Assembly (NCBI GenBank): GCA_035938215.1
Contig: DASZHC010000054.1
Coordinates: 1-64,000, forward strand
Source: DASZHC01 sp035938215
GTDB taxonomy: Bacteria > Verrucomicrobiota > Verrucomicrobiia > Chthoniobacterales > JAFAMB01
Reading direction: 5' to 3'
Length of the DNA stretch: 64,000 nt
A program made the translations under genes and the position numbers. The notes under the pieces were generated by a model, which searched no databases, was not told the DNA's origin, and saw nothing but the letters and a program-made list of their open reading frames with translations. This document shows, one piece after another, positions 28,022 to 36,740 of the stretch (position 1 is its first letter; every line of letters begins with the position of its first letter).

Positions 28022-29071
28022 ATGAACACACGCATCCTTGTCGCCGGCGATCACTTCATCCTGCCTTCCATCTTTGCCGACGCGATTCGCGCCGAAGTGA
28101 AGACCGCCATTGAGTTCCGCGAGTATCAATCCCCTTGGCCGGGCGTGCCGTTTGGCGAGATCGGTGAGGTCACGGAAGCGTCTGGCTCGGAGGACGAGGT
28201 CATCCAGGCTCTTCAAGGGGTGAGCATCTATGTGGCAAACCATGCTCCTCTCACGAAGAAAGTTCTCGAAGGCGCGCCCGACCTGAAACTTGCCGTCATT
28301 GCTCGCGGAGGTCCGACCAACGCTAACGTCAAGGCTGCTACCCAGCACGGCGTGCTCGTCTGCAACGCCCCCGGCCGCAACGCCACGGCCACCGCCGAGC
28401 ACACCATGAGCCTGATCCTCGCGGTTCTGCGCCGCATTCCCGAAACGCATGCTGCGCTCGCGCTAGGCGAATGGCGCGGCGATTACTACGAATACGACAA
28501 GTGCGGGCTGGAGCTGGAAGATTCCACCGCCGGGTTGATCGGCTACGGCGCGATCGGCACCCGCGTGGCCCGGATGCTCCGCGGCTTCGGGTGTCACGTG
28601 CTCGTCTACGATCCCTATGTGAAGCCTGAGACCTTGGGAGACCTGGCGCAAAATGTCGAACTTAACGAACTGCTCTCCCGCTCACGCATCGTTTCCTTGC
28701 ACGCGCGGGCCACAACCGAAACCCAGGGCATGATCGGCGCGAAACAGCTCGCCGTGATGTCTGCCGGGTCGGTGCTTATCAACTGCGCGCGCGGCACGCT
28801 CGTCGATTACAACGCAGTTTGCGACGCGCTCGACAACGGCCACCTCTGGGGTGCCGGCTTCGACGTGTTTCCCGAAGAGCCGATCCCGGCGGACTCGCGC
28901 CTGCTGACAACTCCGCACATCGTGATGACGCCTCACGTTGCGGGTGCCAGCAAGCAGACCGCCGAGAGAGCCGCGCAGATCGCCGCCGGTGAGGTTCGCC
29001 GCTTCCTTCACGGTGAACCGCTCGAACACTGCATCAACCCGGAAGCCGCCGCCGGCAAATCTGCCCGGTAA
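28022..29071 (+). CDS. D-2-hydroxyacid dehydrogenase (NAD-dependent)
   Basis: A 349-residue protein of the SerA/PdxB-type family. The Rossmann motif is LIGYGAIGTRVARMLRGFG. The substrate-binding Arg is in INCARGTLVDYNA, the Glu in FPEEPIPADSRLL, and the His in TPHIVMTPHVAGAS. All catalytic positions of the family are in place. It is 17 bp after the phosphatase gene and completes the G+C-rich block. Relatives oxidise 3-phosphoglycerate, erythronate 4-phosphate or other sugar acids; the substrate here is open. Confidence 0.9.
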   Translation: MNTRILVAGDHFILPSIFADAIRAEVKTAIEFREYQSPWPGVPFGEIGEVTEASGSEDEVIQALQGVSIYVANHAPLTKKVLEGAPDLKLAVIARGGPTNANVKAATQHGVLVCNAPGRNATATAEHTMSLILAVLRRIPETHAALALGEWRGDYYEYDKCGLELEDSTAGLIGYGAIGTRVARMLRGFGCHVLVYDPYVKPETLGDLAQNVELNELLSRSRIVSLHARATTETQGMIGAKQLAVMSAGSVLINCARGTLVDYNAVCDALDNGHLWGAGFDVFPEEPIPADSRLLTTPHIVMTPHVAGASKQTAERAAQIAAGEVRRFLHGEPLEHCINPEAAAGKSAR

Positions 29072-29104
29072 GCACCCGTTCTTCAGCAGATCATTATCCT
29101 TCCG

Positions 29105-29950
29105 CTACTTAATCGCTCCGGCCGTGAGACCGCGGACCAGTTGACGCGAGACGATCATGCTAAATATGATCACCGGCATGGCCACCAAGGTGCCCGTGGC
29201 CATAATCTGGCCCCAAGGCAGTTCATAGCCGCTCATGAAGCTTGTGGCGACGACCGGCGCGGTCTTGGCCTCGGTTCTTGTCAGTATCAGGGCGTAGAGC
29301 AACTCGTTCCAGGAGAAGATAAAACTGAAGATTGCCGAGACAGCGAGTGCGGGTGTGGCCAGCGGCAGCGCAATCTTTAAAAATATCGCAAACGAGTTGT
29401 AGCCTTCGAGTGTCGCTGCCTCGTCCAACTCTTTTGGAATATTGCGGAACTGGTCAGCACAGATCCAGACCACGATTGGCACGTTGAACGTGAGGTAAAT
29501 GAGGATAAGTGCCCACGTCGTATCCAGGAGTCTGAAGTTGCGGGCGATGAGAAAAAACGGGAGCGCCACAACGATCGGACTGAGCATTCGGTTCGAGATA
29601 AACCAAAACCAGATGTCCCGCTTCCCTTTAAACTCGAACCGGGCAATCGCGTAGGCGGCCGGCGTTCCGAGCACCAGCGAAATCAGGACTGTCACCAAAG
29701 CGACAAACAACGAGTTCTGCAGGCTCTTTAGAATGTCGAACTTGCTAAAGGCGTTCACATAGTTTTCCAACGTCGGTTGGAAAAGGAATTGAGGGGTCGA
29801 TGCGAGGATCGCCGGTTGCTGCTTGAAGGACGCCGTGACCATCCAGTAAAACGGGAAAACGCAAACCAATATTACCAAAAGCAGGGCCACGAAGTGGAGT
29901 ATGTCGTCAAGTTGCAGGCCCTTTCTTCGCCTAGATTCGCTTGTTTTCAT
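29105..29950 (-). CDS. Sugar ABC-transporter permease (MalG type)
   Basis: A 281-residue inner-membrane permease with six hydrophobic segments. The EAA-type loop is visible in IPKELDEAATLEGYNSFAIF, followed by ALPLATPALAVSAIFSFIF. It starts 5 bp after the partner permease. The gene pair is in the order binding protein, MalF type, MalG type, the standard order for the CUT1 family (oligosaccharides, polyols, glycerol phosphate). No ATPase gene follows; the one at 23143 is the nearest candidate. Confidence 0.92.
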   Translation of the reverse strand: MKTSESRRRKGLQLDDILHFVALLLVILVCVFPFYWMVTASFKQQPAILASTPQFLFQPTLENYVNAFSKFDILKSLQNSLFVALVTVLISLVLGTPAAYAIARFEFKGKRDIWFWFISNRMLSPIVVALPFFLIARNFRLLDTTWALILIYLTFNVPIVVWICADQFRNIPKELDEAATLEGYNSFAIFLKIALPLATPALAVSAIFSFIFSWNELLYALILTRTEAKTAPVVATSFMSGYELPWGQIMATGTLVAMPVIIFSMIVSRQLVRGLTAGAIK

Positions 29951-29955
29951 GGTCT

Positions 29956-30879
29956 TCAGATCTCCTTGTAAACGTACTTCACATAAAGGCGGGATAGAAT
30001 GGTAGCAATGATCAACAACACCACAGCCTGTGCCGAAGCCATCCCCTGGTCGAAAACGCGGAAGCCGATACGTTGTATATACACGCTTATGAGTTCAGTA
30101 GCCGAACCGGGTCCCCCGCGAGTCATCGTATAAACGACGTCAAACAGCTTAAGAATATCCGCAGTTCGTAGAATCAGGATTACGGTTATGCCGGGCAGCA
30201 TGAACGGGAGTTGTACCTTCCAGAGTATATGCCACCATTTTTCCGTTTCGAGGCGAGCCGCTTCTTCAATTTCGAGCGGGACCATCGTCAGGCTCGAAAA
30301 CAAGATCAGGGCGCAGAACGGGGTCCATTGCCAGTCTTCCATTATCGAGATGGAAACGAAGGCGAGGTCCGGATCAGCCAGCCAATCAAGCTTATGCGCA
30401 AAAATCAGGCTCCAGAAATAGTTTAACACCCCAAAGTCCAGATTGAACATGAGCCGGCCCGACAGCCCTACGACAGCGAAGGTGGTGGCCAGAGGAATGA
30501 CCAGCGCAACTCGACCTATCTTCTTCAAGAGCTCATTTCCGGGTCTATGCAAAAGCAACGCAATCGCCAGCCCGAGCGCCAACTGAATCGGCAAGTTGAC
30601 AACGAGGAAAAGCAAGGTTCGACCGAGCGCTTCCCGGAAGGATTGGTCCGTGAGAAGCGCCAGGTAGTTTCCGAACCAGTTAAAAGGCGCGTCGAAGAGC
30701 GGCCAGATCCCCAAAAAACTCCCCTGCGAATGGACTTTCGGCAAGATAAACTGGTGCAATGAGTTCCAGACCGCAAAGAGCAGAGGAAAAATCCCCACGA
30801 AGAACAATACAATCACCGCCGGGGCAAGGAAGTACCAGGCCCCGGGAGAGTAGGTTTTCTTTCCTGTATTCGCTTTCAT
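29956..30879 (-). CDS. Sugar ABC-transporter permease (MalF/UgpA type)
   Basis: A 307-residue inner-membrane permease. The N-terminal segment ends in a hydrophobic helix (WYFLAPAVIVLFFVGIFPLL). The EAA loop is VPLEIEEAARLETEKWWHIL, followed by LPFMLPGITVILIL and the typical DILKLFDVVYTMTRGGPGSA. The intact sequence matches the fragments of the pseudogene at 22430-22932 in the same places (VFDxx..TRGGPG), so the two are homologous. It begins 143 bp downstream of the binding-protein gene. Confidence 0.92.
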   Translation of the reverse strand: MKANTGKKTYSPGAWYFLAPAVIVLFFVGIFPLLFAVWNSLHQFILPKVHSQGSFLGIWPLFDAPFNWFGNYLALLTDQSFREALGRTLLFLVVNLPIQLALGLAIALLLHRPGNELLKKIGRVALVIPLATTFAVVGLSGRLMFNLDFGVLNYFWSLIFAHKLDWLADPDLAFVSISIMEDWQWTPFCALILFSSLTMVPLEIEEAARLETEKWWHILWKVQLPFMLPGITVILILRTADILKLFDVVYTMTRGGPGSATELISVYIQRIGFRVFDQGMASAQAVVLLIIATILSRLYVKYVYKEI

Positions 30880-31022
30880 CCTCGGCGTTGATCTTTGTAG
30901 CGTAGCCGGTGAAATCCGACATATGCGGAGGGAGGCTCGCGAAGCGGCCCGGTTTGGCCCCGCTCACGCGGGGCCACCGTTGAACAGAAAGTTCGGCGCT
31001 AGACCGTCGGCGCTCTCGCGTC

Positions 31023-32363
31023 TCATTGTGCCAACGGCTTCTTACCGTTGTAATAGCCGGCTTTCTTGAGTGTGTCCTCCACCAGTTTGCAAATCTGCGC
31101 CGATGCCTGCTTTACAGTCGATTGTCCATCCATCATCTTGGTGCCCCACTCGGCGATGATGTCTGAGAGCTGGGGCCATTCTGCGAACCGGGGGCGAAAC
31201 TCTGGCACACCCTGCTGCCAGGATTCGACCATTGGAGCAATGAATGGGTATTTTGCCACCAGTTCTTTGTCTTGGTAGGTCGATTGGCGCCCGCTGACAC
31301 CGCCGTTTTCCACATACTCCTTCGCCTTGGCTTTGGATGTTACCCACTGGATGAATAGCCAGGCAGCTCCTTTTTTCTTATCATCGACCTGAGTCGTCAC
31401 AGCGAGCGAGAATCCGCCGAGCGCGGGTTTACGGCCGTCCGGACCCTTCGGTTCGGGTGCAATCCCGAGCGAATTGACGATTTTCGAAGTCTTCGGGTCG
31501 ACCAGTGTCTGATAAAACGCTGACCACTCGGTGATCATCGCAACCTGACCTTGGGCGAGGGCATTGACTGCCTCGCTGTGGTCGAAGTCCACGATGCCCG
31601 GCGGCATGTATTTCATCAGCCTTAAACGGAACTCGAGTCCCGCTTGCGTTTTCGGATCCGAGAGGTTGCACTTGAAATTAGAATCGAGCAGAGAGCCGCC
31701 CCAAGGCCAGATGAAACGCATGAAGCTATCGCAAGATTGCGTCTCGCCGCGCCGCGACTGCAATGCGAACGCGTACTTGCCGTCCTTTGTGAGCTTCGGA
31801 GCGTAGTCGTTAATAAGTTGGTCCCACGTTTCTGGCGGCTTATCGAAGCCGGCCGCTTTCAGCATGTCTTTGTTGTAATAGAGGAGACCTGAATAGTTAT
31901 CGAAAGGTAATCCGTAAGTTTTACCGTTCCAGGTGCCAAACGCGTTCAATAACAGCGGGAAGAAGTCTTTTAGATCCAGGTCGGGATCAACCAGGTTCGG
32001 AAACTTCTTTTGCAGATCGTCGATCGGGACAATCCAGCCGGATTCGGCGTATTCACCGATCCAGACAAGGTCCACGAGCGCAATCGCTAGGTCGCCCTGT
32101 GCGCTAAAGTCCAGGACTTCTTTTTCACGACTGTTCTCGTACGGAACGATCTCATAGGACACTTTGATGCCAGTCTTCTGCTCGAATTCCGGCAACATCT
32201 TGATCGCCGCCCTGTAACCCGGACGATCGAGGAATATCACCTTGATCTCTGTTCCTTTGTAATCCTTCGCCGCTTCCTCGAGGGACCAGGCTTGAGCAAC
32301 GCTCAGGCCGACCGACGAGAAGGCAACTCCAACACATAACATGCAGAGGAATTTCTTCTTCAT
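31023..32363 (-). CDS. Sugar ABC-transporter substrate-binding protein (UgpB/MalE type)
   Basis: A 446-residue periplasmic protein with a signal peptide MKKKFLCMLCVGVAFSSVGL ending near AQA. The family pattern GTEIKVIFLDRPGYRAAIKM, LAIALVDLVWIGEYAESGWI and DNYSGLLYYNKDMLKAAGF fits extracellular solute-binding family 1 (CUT1 importers). The ligand cannot be read from sequence, but the neighbours favour a polyol or related sugar. The 320 bp upstream contain weak promoter candidates and an imperfect palindrome TCGATTAATGATCGA (32375-32389), with no other gene. Confidence 0.92.
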   Translation of the reverse strand: MKKKFLCMLCVGVAFSSVGLSVAQAWSLEEAAKDYKGTEIKVIFLDRPGYRAAIKMLPEFEQKTGIKVSYEIVPYENSREKEVLDFSAQGDLAIALVDLVWIGEYAESGWIVPIDDLQKKFPNLVDPDLDLKDFFPLLLNAFGTWNGKTYGLPFDNYSGLLYYNKDMLKAAGFDKPPETWDQLINDYAPKLTKDGKYAFALQSRRGETQSCDSFMRFIWPWGGSLLDSNFKCNLSDPKTQAGLEFRLRLMKYMPPGIVDFDHSEAVNALAQGQVAMITEWSAFYQTLVDPKTSKIVNSLGIAPEPKGPDGRKPALGGFSLAVTTQVDDKKKGAAWLFIQWVTSKAKAKEYVENGGVSGRQSTYQDKELVAKYPFIAPMVESWQQGVPEFRPRFAEWPQLSDIIAEWGTKMMDGQSTVKQASAQICKLVEDTLKKAGYYNGKKPLAQ

Positions 32364-32683
32364 AGTAGGGGATATCGATTAATGATCGACGGACTCTAAG
32401 ACTTTAATATTATCTCTTTCTGGGCAAGTTAACTAATGGGTTAGCAGACGTAACTATTTGCTTATTGGCAGCAGTCGGCCAATCCGACACGAAACCCGGG
32501 GTGGGAATGAGCGCAACGACTGCGTCCTGTCTGTATCCTGTCAACTGAAAATGCACCTGCGTTAGTGAGTTTCGAAATACAGGTGCGTTTTAATCCTCAC
32601 CTTTTTCACCGCCGTTTCGCGATGGTTCACGAACGATGTGTCGAACAAGGGCTTCCCGAATTCGCTGTGTTTTGGCTGTCAGG

Positions 32684-33028
32684 TTACCTCCCTTCCGCTG
32701 GGGCTGCTGTTGATCCCCGAACATGGAGCGGGGAATTGATCACATTGCTCGGAGCCTTATTGGCAAAGCGCTCTTTCTCGTTGATCCGCTGAAGCAATAA
32801 CTCCACCGCCTTCCCGCCAATATTCGGAATAACGAACCCGACGGAATGTGTTGTCCGTAGCCGTAGACTTCTCGCGCCGAGGTTCACCCGATAACTCAAC
32901 GCGGCAATCGCCCGCTCAGCGTTTTGCGCGGTGCCCGGCGAAACCGGCGCGCTATGTTCGATGTAGTGCGATACAGTGCTCGGTGCGACACCGGCGAGTT
33001 TCGCGACGCTTAGGATGGTAGCCTCCAT
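32684..33028 (-). CDS. LacI-family regulator with internal deletion of the sensor domain
   Basis: Only 114 residues, against about 340 for LacI regulators. Residues 1-60 form a normal LacI helix-turn-helix and hinge (ILSVAKLAGVAPSTVSHYIE), and run to VGFVIPNI, the first strand of the sugar-binding domain. The sequence then jumps to GGKAVELLLQRINEKE and LHVRGSTAAP, which correspond to the very C-terminal end of LacI proteins. The two ends are fused in frame, so roughly 220 residues are missing. It could still bind DNA but has lost the effector pocket. Just upstream is a LacI-type operator (33082-33096). Confidence 0.8.
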   Translation of the reverse strand: MEATILSVAKLAGVAPSTVSHYIEHSAPVSPGTAQNAERAIAALSYRVNLGARSLRLRTTHSVGFVIPNIGGKAVELLLQRINEKERFANKAPSNVINSPLHVRGSTAAPAEGR

Positions 33029-33066
33029 GGAACGTTCAAGGGCGGGGGGAGTAGCTGCAACATCAA

Positions 33067-33096
33067 CTTATAGCGACTCGGTTGAAACGTTTTCAA
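33067..33096 (-). promoter_or_regulatory. Promoter with LacI-type operator upstream of the truncated regulator
   Basis: Read on the reverse strand: TTGAAA (33091-33096), an 18-bp spacer, then TATAAG (33067-33072). The palindrome TTGAAACGTTTTCAA (33082-33096) covers the -35 box and is close to the classic LacI/GalR-family operator core with a central CG. This arrangement would give autorepression. The regulator start is 39 bp downstream. Seen in sequence; binding is inferred. Confidence 0.6.
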
Positions 33097-33171
33097 GAAT
33101 TATCCGAACCAAATTGTCGAGAGGCTCTCGTCCCGCGAATTTACCGATGGGGTTCCGATAGCAGGTGGACA

Positions 33172-33193
33172 ATTATGGAAGGCGTTCCATAAT
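33172..33193. promoter_or_regulatory. Perfect 9-bp-arm palindrome, possible operator
   Basis: ATTATGGAA, four bases GGCG, then TTCCATAAT, exact inverted arms. It lies in the 610-bp gap between the LacI gene and the MFS-HAD fusion gene, 446 bp before the latter. It could be an operator for another regulator or a short hairpin. No T-run follows on either strand, so a terminator is unlikely. Confidence 0.4.
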
Positions 33194-33638
33194 GCAGAGC
33201 ATTCTTAGCCCACCGCCGCGGCGACCACTCTCTCGATCTTCTGTTTTTTAAGGGACAAACCCCGGTGGGGGCCATCCTCTTCTGTTTTACGAGCAGCCCA
33301 AATCCAGCCACGACGAACTCTCCGTTCCTTTTGGCAGCTTTGTAGGCTCTGGCGCTAAGCGTATCGAGGAATATCCCAGCACTCTTTTATCGGTCTGCCC
33401 GGCTCCGGCAAGTGCGGCTTGAAGTTCGCCGGGGCTGTGTTGCATCTGAGCTTTGATGACCAGGACCCCCATCTCTTTGACGTGCAGGACGAGCAAAGGC
33501 TTGTAGCATAGTTTACCAGTCGCACTACGCCGAGTTTATGCGCGGTGCGGTGGGACGGGGCGGCAGGAATAATCCTTTTTGGGAGGAAGCCAGGGCACGC
33601 GATTTTTGCAGCGGAAGTGCTAACTAAGTTGGGTTAAG
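33194..33638. other. Upstream region of the MFS-HAD fusion gene, no supported gene
   Basis: A 69-codon reverse-strand frame (33287-33496) is open here but matches no family I recognise and has no ribosome site. It may be a remnant. The rest holds no clear repeat. This stretch should contain the promoter of the fusion gene. Confidence 0.35.
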
Positions 33639-35756
33639 ATGCTTGGCATGGCTTCGGATTTGCAAGCCTCTCCTTCTTCCTTGGCACGGAACTCTCTTAT
33701 CGAGTACCTGAGCATCCCGCGCGAACTCGCGTGGGGCTATGTCGGCCTGTTGCTGTTCATGATGGGGGACGGGGTGGAGTCAGGGTACCTGGCTCATTAC
33801 CTTCACGGCGAGGGGATTTCCCAGGGAAAAATCGCGTTGATATTCACGGTTTATGGCGCGTTCGCGACAATGGGGGGTCGCTATTCGGGCGCTTTGGCCG
33901 ATGTGTGGGGACCGCGTTTGGTGATGTGGATCGGTCTTCTGACCTGGACCGCATTCCAGATCGTCTTTTTGGGCTTCTCGCTCCCGACGGGTAATTTCCC
34001 TGCCCTGCTCGTGAGCTACGGGCTCCGGGGCTTTGGCTACCCGCTGTTTGCCTACGGCTTCCTGGTTTTGATTACGAACGTTACTCCGTCGAAGCGGCTC
34101 GGATCCGCCGTTGGATGGTTTTGGTTTGCTTTCAGCGCAGGACTGCCGACCTTGGGTGCTTTTGTTGCTAGTCTGCTCATTCCTCACGTCGGCGAGTACG
34201 TGACCTTCTGGTGTTCGCTTGCGATGGTGATTGCCGGCGGTGTTGTCGCTCTTTCGGGACTGCCAAGAAGAGCCGGCCTATCTGCGCCGGGCGCGCCTCA
34301 AAAGAAGACGCGCGATTCACTTTTCTCCAGCTTTTCGATTGCCTGGAAAAAGCCAAAGACGGCGATTGGCTGTGTCGTGCGCATGATCAACACCGCCCCG
34401 CAATTCGGTTTCTTGGTATTCTTGCCAACTTTTTTCACAACCGATGTCGGATTGCATCTTAGCCAATGGCTGCAGTTGCTGAGCTATATGTTCCTGAGCA
34501 ACATGGTTGCGAGCCTGTTGTCGGGAATCGTTGGGGACAAACTCGGTTGGCGGCATACGGTTGCCTATGTTGGCGGGATGGGTTGCACGATCACGACGCT
34601 TCTGCTTTACTACGTGCCAGTTGCACACCGGGGAAATTTCGTGTTGGCCGTCGTGGTTGCCGTTCTTTACGGGGCAACCCTTGCTGGCTACGTCCCGCTC
34701 ACCGCCATCATGCCACTCTTGGCGCCGGACAACAAAGGTGCGGCCATCTCGATGCTAAACCTCGGGGCGGGGGCAAGCGCTCTGCTTGGTCCGGCGATCG
34801 TTGGCGTCTTCATTGGGCCGCTTGGGGTTGAAGGGGTGATGTGGATCTTCGCCGGGCTTTATGGGCTCAGTGCGTTGCTGGCTCTGTTCCTGACGTTGCC
34901 GGACGAAGTGGAACGCGGGACCCTTGGGTGGAGTGGCATTGGCGAGGCAGCGTTTGGCGCGTCTGCGGGTCTGCTGGACCATCCCCCGGCGATGGCTGCT
35001 CTGGCGGGCCAGCACGACATCGATCTGGTGCTGTTTGACCTGGGGGGGACAATTTATGACGACTCAACTTACACGAGGGCGTTGCTCCGGGCCGTTCACG
35101 AGATTGATCCGAAGGCCCAGGAACAGGAATTCTGGGCGGTTTATGATGCCGAACGGATGAAGGCGTCGGGTTCGTTGCGCACTGCCATCGCGAACCATTT
35201 TGTTCCTAATCGGGATCGCGAGAGGCTGACGACCCTCGCAAAGGTCTACTGGGAATACCCAGCGTCGGCCCTTTATCCGGATGTGAAACCTGCGTTGAAA
35301 GCGCTGGCTGACCACTTCAAATTGGGCCTAGTAGCAAACTCGGGTGAGGCGGCTCTTAAGGCGTTGCGACGGGACGGTATCGAGGACCTTTTTGCCGTCA
35401 TTGCCCTCGCAGACTTCGTTGGGGTGGAAAAGCCCGATGAGAGGATCTTCCAATACGCCCTGAAAACCGCCGGCGTTTCGCCGAGCCGCGTGGTGCATGT
35501 GGGTAACCGTCTCGAGAGCGACATCCGACCGGCTCAGCGATTGGGAATGCGGACCGTGTGGCTGTTGCGCGGCGACGCTCCTCCGGCGCCAACCTTGGAC
35601 CAATTGGTTGAACCGGATGCCGTGATCACTTCGCTCCTGGGTTTGCCGACGGCATTATCAAGGTTAACGGGCGGCAAGGAGCTTAAGTCATCCTCAGCAA
35701 CTTCTGCGGTTAAGGATCTTTCGGAAGCTCGTAAGGAGCGCATCAAAGCTTTGTAA
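33639..35756 (+). CDS. Fused MFS polyol transporter and HAD-family hydrolase
   Basis: A 705-residue protein. Residues ~30-425 form a 12-helix major-facilitator transporter; WGYVGLLLFMMGDGVESGYL resembles the RbtT/DalT/CsbX group that imports ribitol and D-arabinitol. Residues ~460-680 are a complete HAD domain: motif I LVLFDLGGTIYDD (Asp467), motif II GLVANSG, motif III VGVEKPDERIFQYALK and motif IV HVGNRLESDIRPAQRLG. In motif I the usual second Asp is Gly, so the general-acid residue of phosphatases is absent. The frame has no stop or shift between domains, and the linker is short. The soluble domain should face the cytoplasm. A fused transport and phosphate-removal unit is unusual; function is inference. 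Confidence 0.85.
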   Translation: MLGMASDLQASPSSLARNSLIEYLSIPRELAWGYVGLLLFMMGDGVESGYLAHYLHGEGISQGKIALIFTVYGAFATMGGRYSGALADVWGPRLVMWIGLLTWTAFQIVFLGFSLPTGNFPALLVSYGLRGFGYPLFAYGFLVLITNVTPSKRLGSAVGWFWFAFSAGLPTLGAFVASLLIPHVGEYVTFWCSLAMVIAGGVVALSGLPRRAGLSAPGAPQKKTRDSLFSSFSIAWKKPKTAIGCVVRMINTAPQFGFLVFLPTFFTTDVGLHLSQWLQLLSYMFLSNMVASLLSGIVGDKLGWRHTVAYVGGMGCTITTLLLYYVPVAHRGNFVLAVVVAVLYGATLAGYVPLTAIMPLLAPDNKGAAISMLNLGAGASALLGPAIVGVFIGPLGVEGVMWIFAGLYGLSALLALFLTLPDEVERGTLGWSGIGEAAFGASAGLLDHPPAMAALAGQHDIDLVLFDLGGTIYDDSTYTRALLRAVHEIDPKAQEQEFWAVYDAERMKASGSLRTAIANHFVPNRDRERLTTLAKVYWEYPASALYPDVKPALKALADHFKLGLVANSGEAALKALRRDGIEDLFAVIALADFVGVEKPDERIFQYALKTAGVSPSRVVHVGNRLESDIRPAQRLGMRTVWLLRGDAPPAPTLDQLVEPDAVITSLLGLPTALSRLTGGKELKSSSATSAVKDLSEARKERIKAL

Positions 35757-35849
35757 TCGAATTGAGGCCATGTTACTCGCAACGGCTACGAGGGACCCTA
35801 GCCCTCCAAGACCAGAACGGCCAATGAAGTTGCTGGTGCGTGCCGTCGA

Positions 35850-36602
35850 TCAGGTCGCTAGAAATCCACCGTCTATTGGAAGGGCCAATCCATTGAGCAT
35901 CGCTGCGGCATCGCTCAGCAGGAAGCAAACCACCGACGCTATATCCTCACACTCCGCAAATCGGCCCAATGGAATTCGCTGAAGCATCGGTCCCCCTTTT
36001 TCAGGATCACTCCACGCCCGTTTCCCCATTTCAGTCAATACGACTGTGGGATTTACAGAGTTAACGCGAATGCCATGTTTGCCAAGCTCCACGGCCATCA
36101 CTTTGGTCAACTGGTCCAGCCCAGCCTTGGAAGCGCAATAGGCAGCATGTTTTTCGAGTGCCTGAAATGCCGCCATACTGGAAACGTTCACAATTGAACC
36201 TCGAATACCGCGCTCAATCATTTGGGCGGCGATCACCTGTGAAATGATAGCGACCGATCTTAGATTCACCGCCATCGTTAGATCCCATGCCTCAACGGTG
36301 GAGGTGAGAAAAGGCTGCAGAATCGCTATGCCGGCGTTGTTCACGAGAAGATCAACGTCCCCCGCCGACTCCGCTGCTCGCTTCGCGGACACGGGATCGG
36401 CAAGGTCCGCGATGATCGTTTCGCAACCGATCTCTTCCTTGAGGCTTCGAAGGTCTTTCTCGGTTCTGCTGAGTGCGATGACTCGCGCATTAAAGCGAGT
36501 CAGCATGCCGGCGATTTCTCTGCCAATTCCCTTTCCGGCACCGGTAACAAGTGCACGTCGATTCTTAAAGTCGATTTGATGAACGATGGGATCGAGTTTC
36601 AT
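35850..36602 (-). CDS. SDR oxidoreductase, L-xylulose reductase-like
   Basis: A 250-residue short-chain dehydrogenase. The cofactor loop is RALVTGAGKGIGREIAGML, followed by NNAG (LLVNNAGIA), the catalytic Ser in VNVSSMAAFQ and the YxxxK motif AAYCASKAGLDQ. The C-terminal stretch VNPTVVLTEMGKRAWSDP and LPIDGGFLAT closely recall animal L-xylulose (dicarbonyl) reductase, which interconverts L-xylulose and xylitol. It is convergent with the transporter-HAD fusion gene. That fits a polyol pathway with the FGGY kinases and transporter; the assignment is by resemblance. Confidence 0.85.
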   Translation of the reverse strand: MKLDPIVHQIDFKNRRALVTGAGKGIGREIAGMLTRFNARVIALSRTEKDLRSLKEEIGCETIIADLADPVSAKRAAESAGDVDLLVNNAGIAILQPFLTSTVEAWDLTMAVNLRSVAIISQVIAAQMIERGIRGSIVNVSSMAAFQALEKHAAYCASKAGLDQLTKVMAVELGKHGIRVNSVNPTVVLTEMGKRAWSDPEKGGPMLQRIPLGRFAECEDIASVVCFLLSDAAAMLNGLALPIDGGFLAT

Positions 36603-36740
36603 GGGTTGAGGGGAAGAATGGATAATTTTTGTTCGCAGCTATCTTGTGACAGTTAATACCGCTAAAAATTCCGGCTGAACGATTAATCTATTCTCAACGA
36701 ATAGTAGTGCGCCGTCTCGCATATAATGGTGATGTCGCCG

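Noticed and set aside
33287..33496. 69-codon reverse ORF in front of the MFS-HAD gene
   Set aside because: No family match, no ribosome site; could be a remnant but not supportable.
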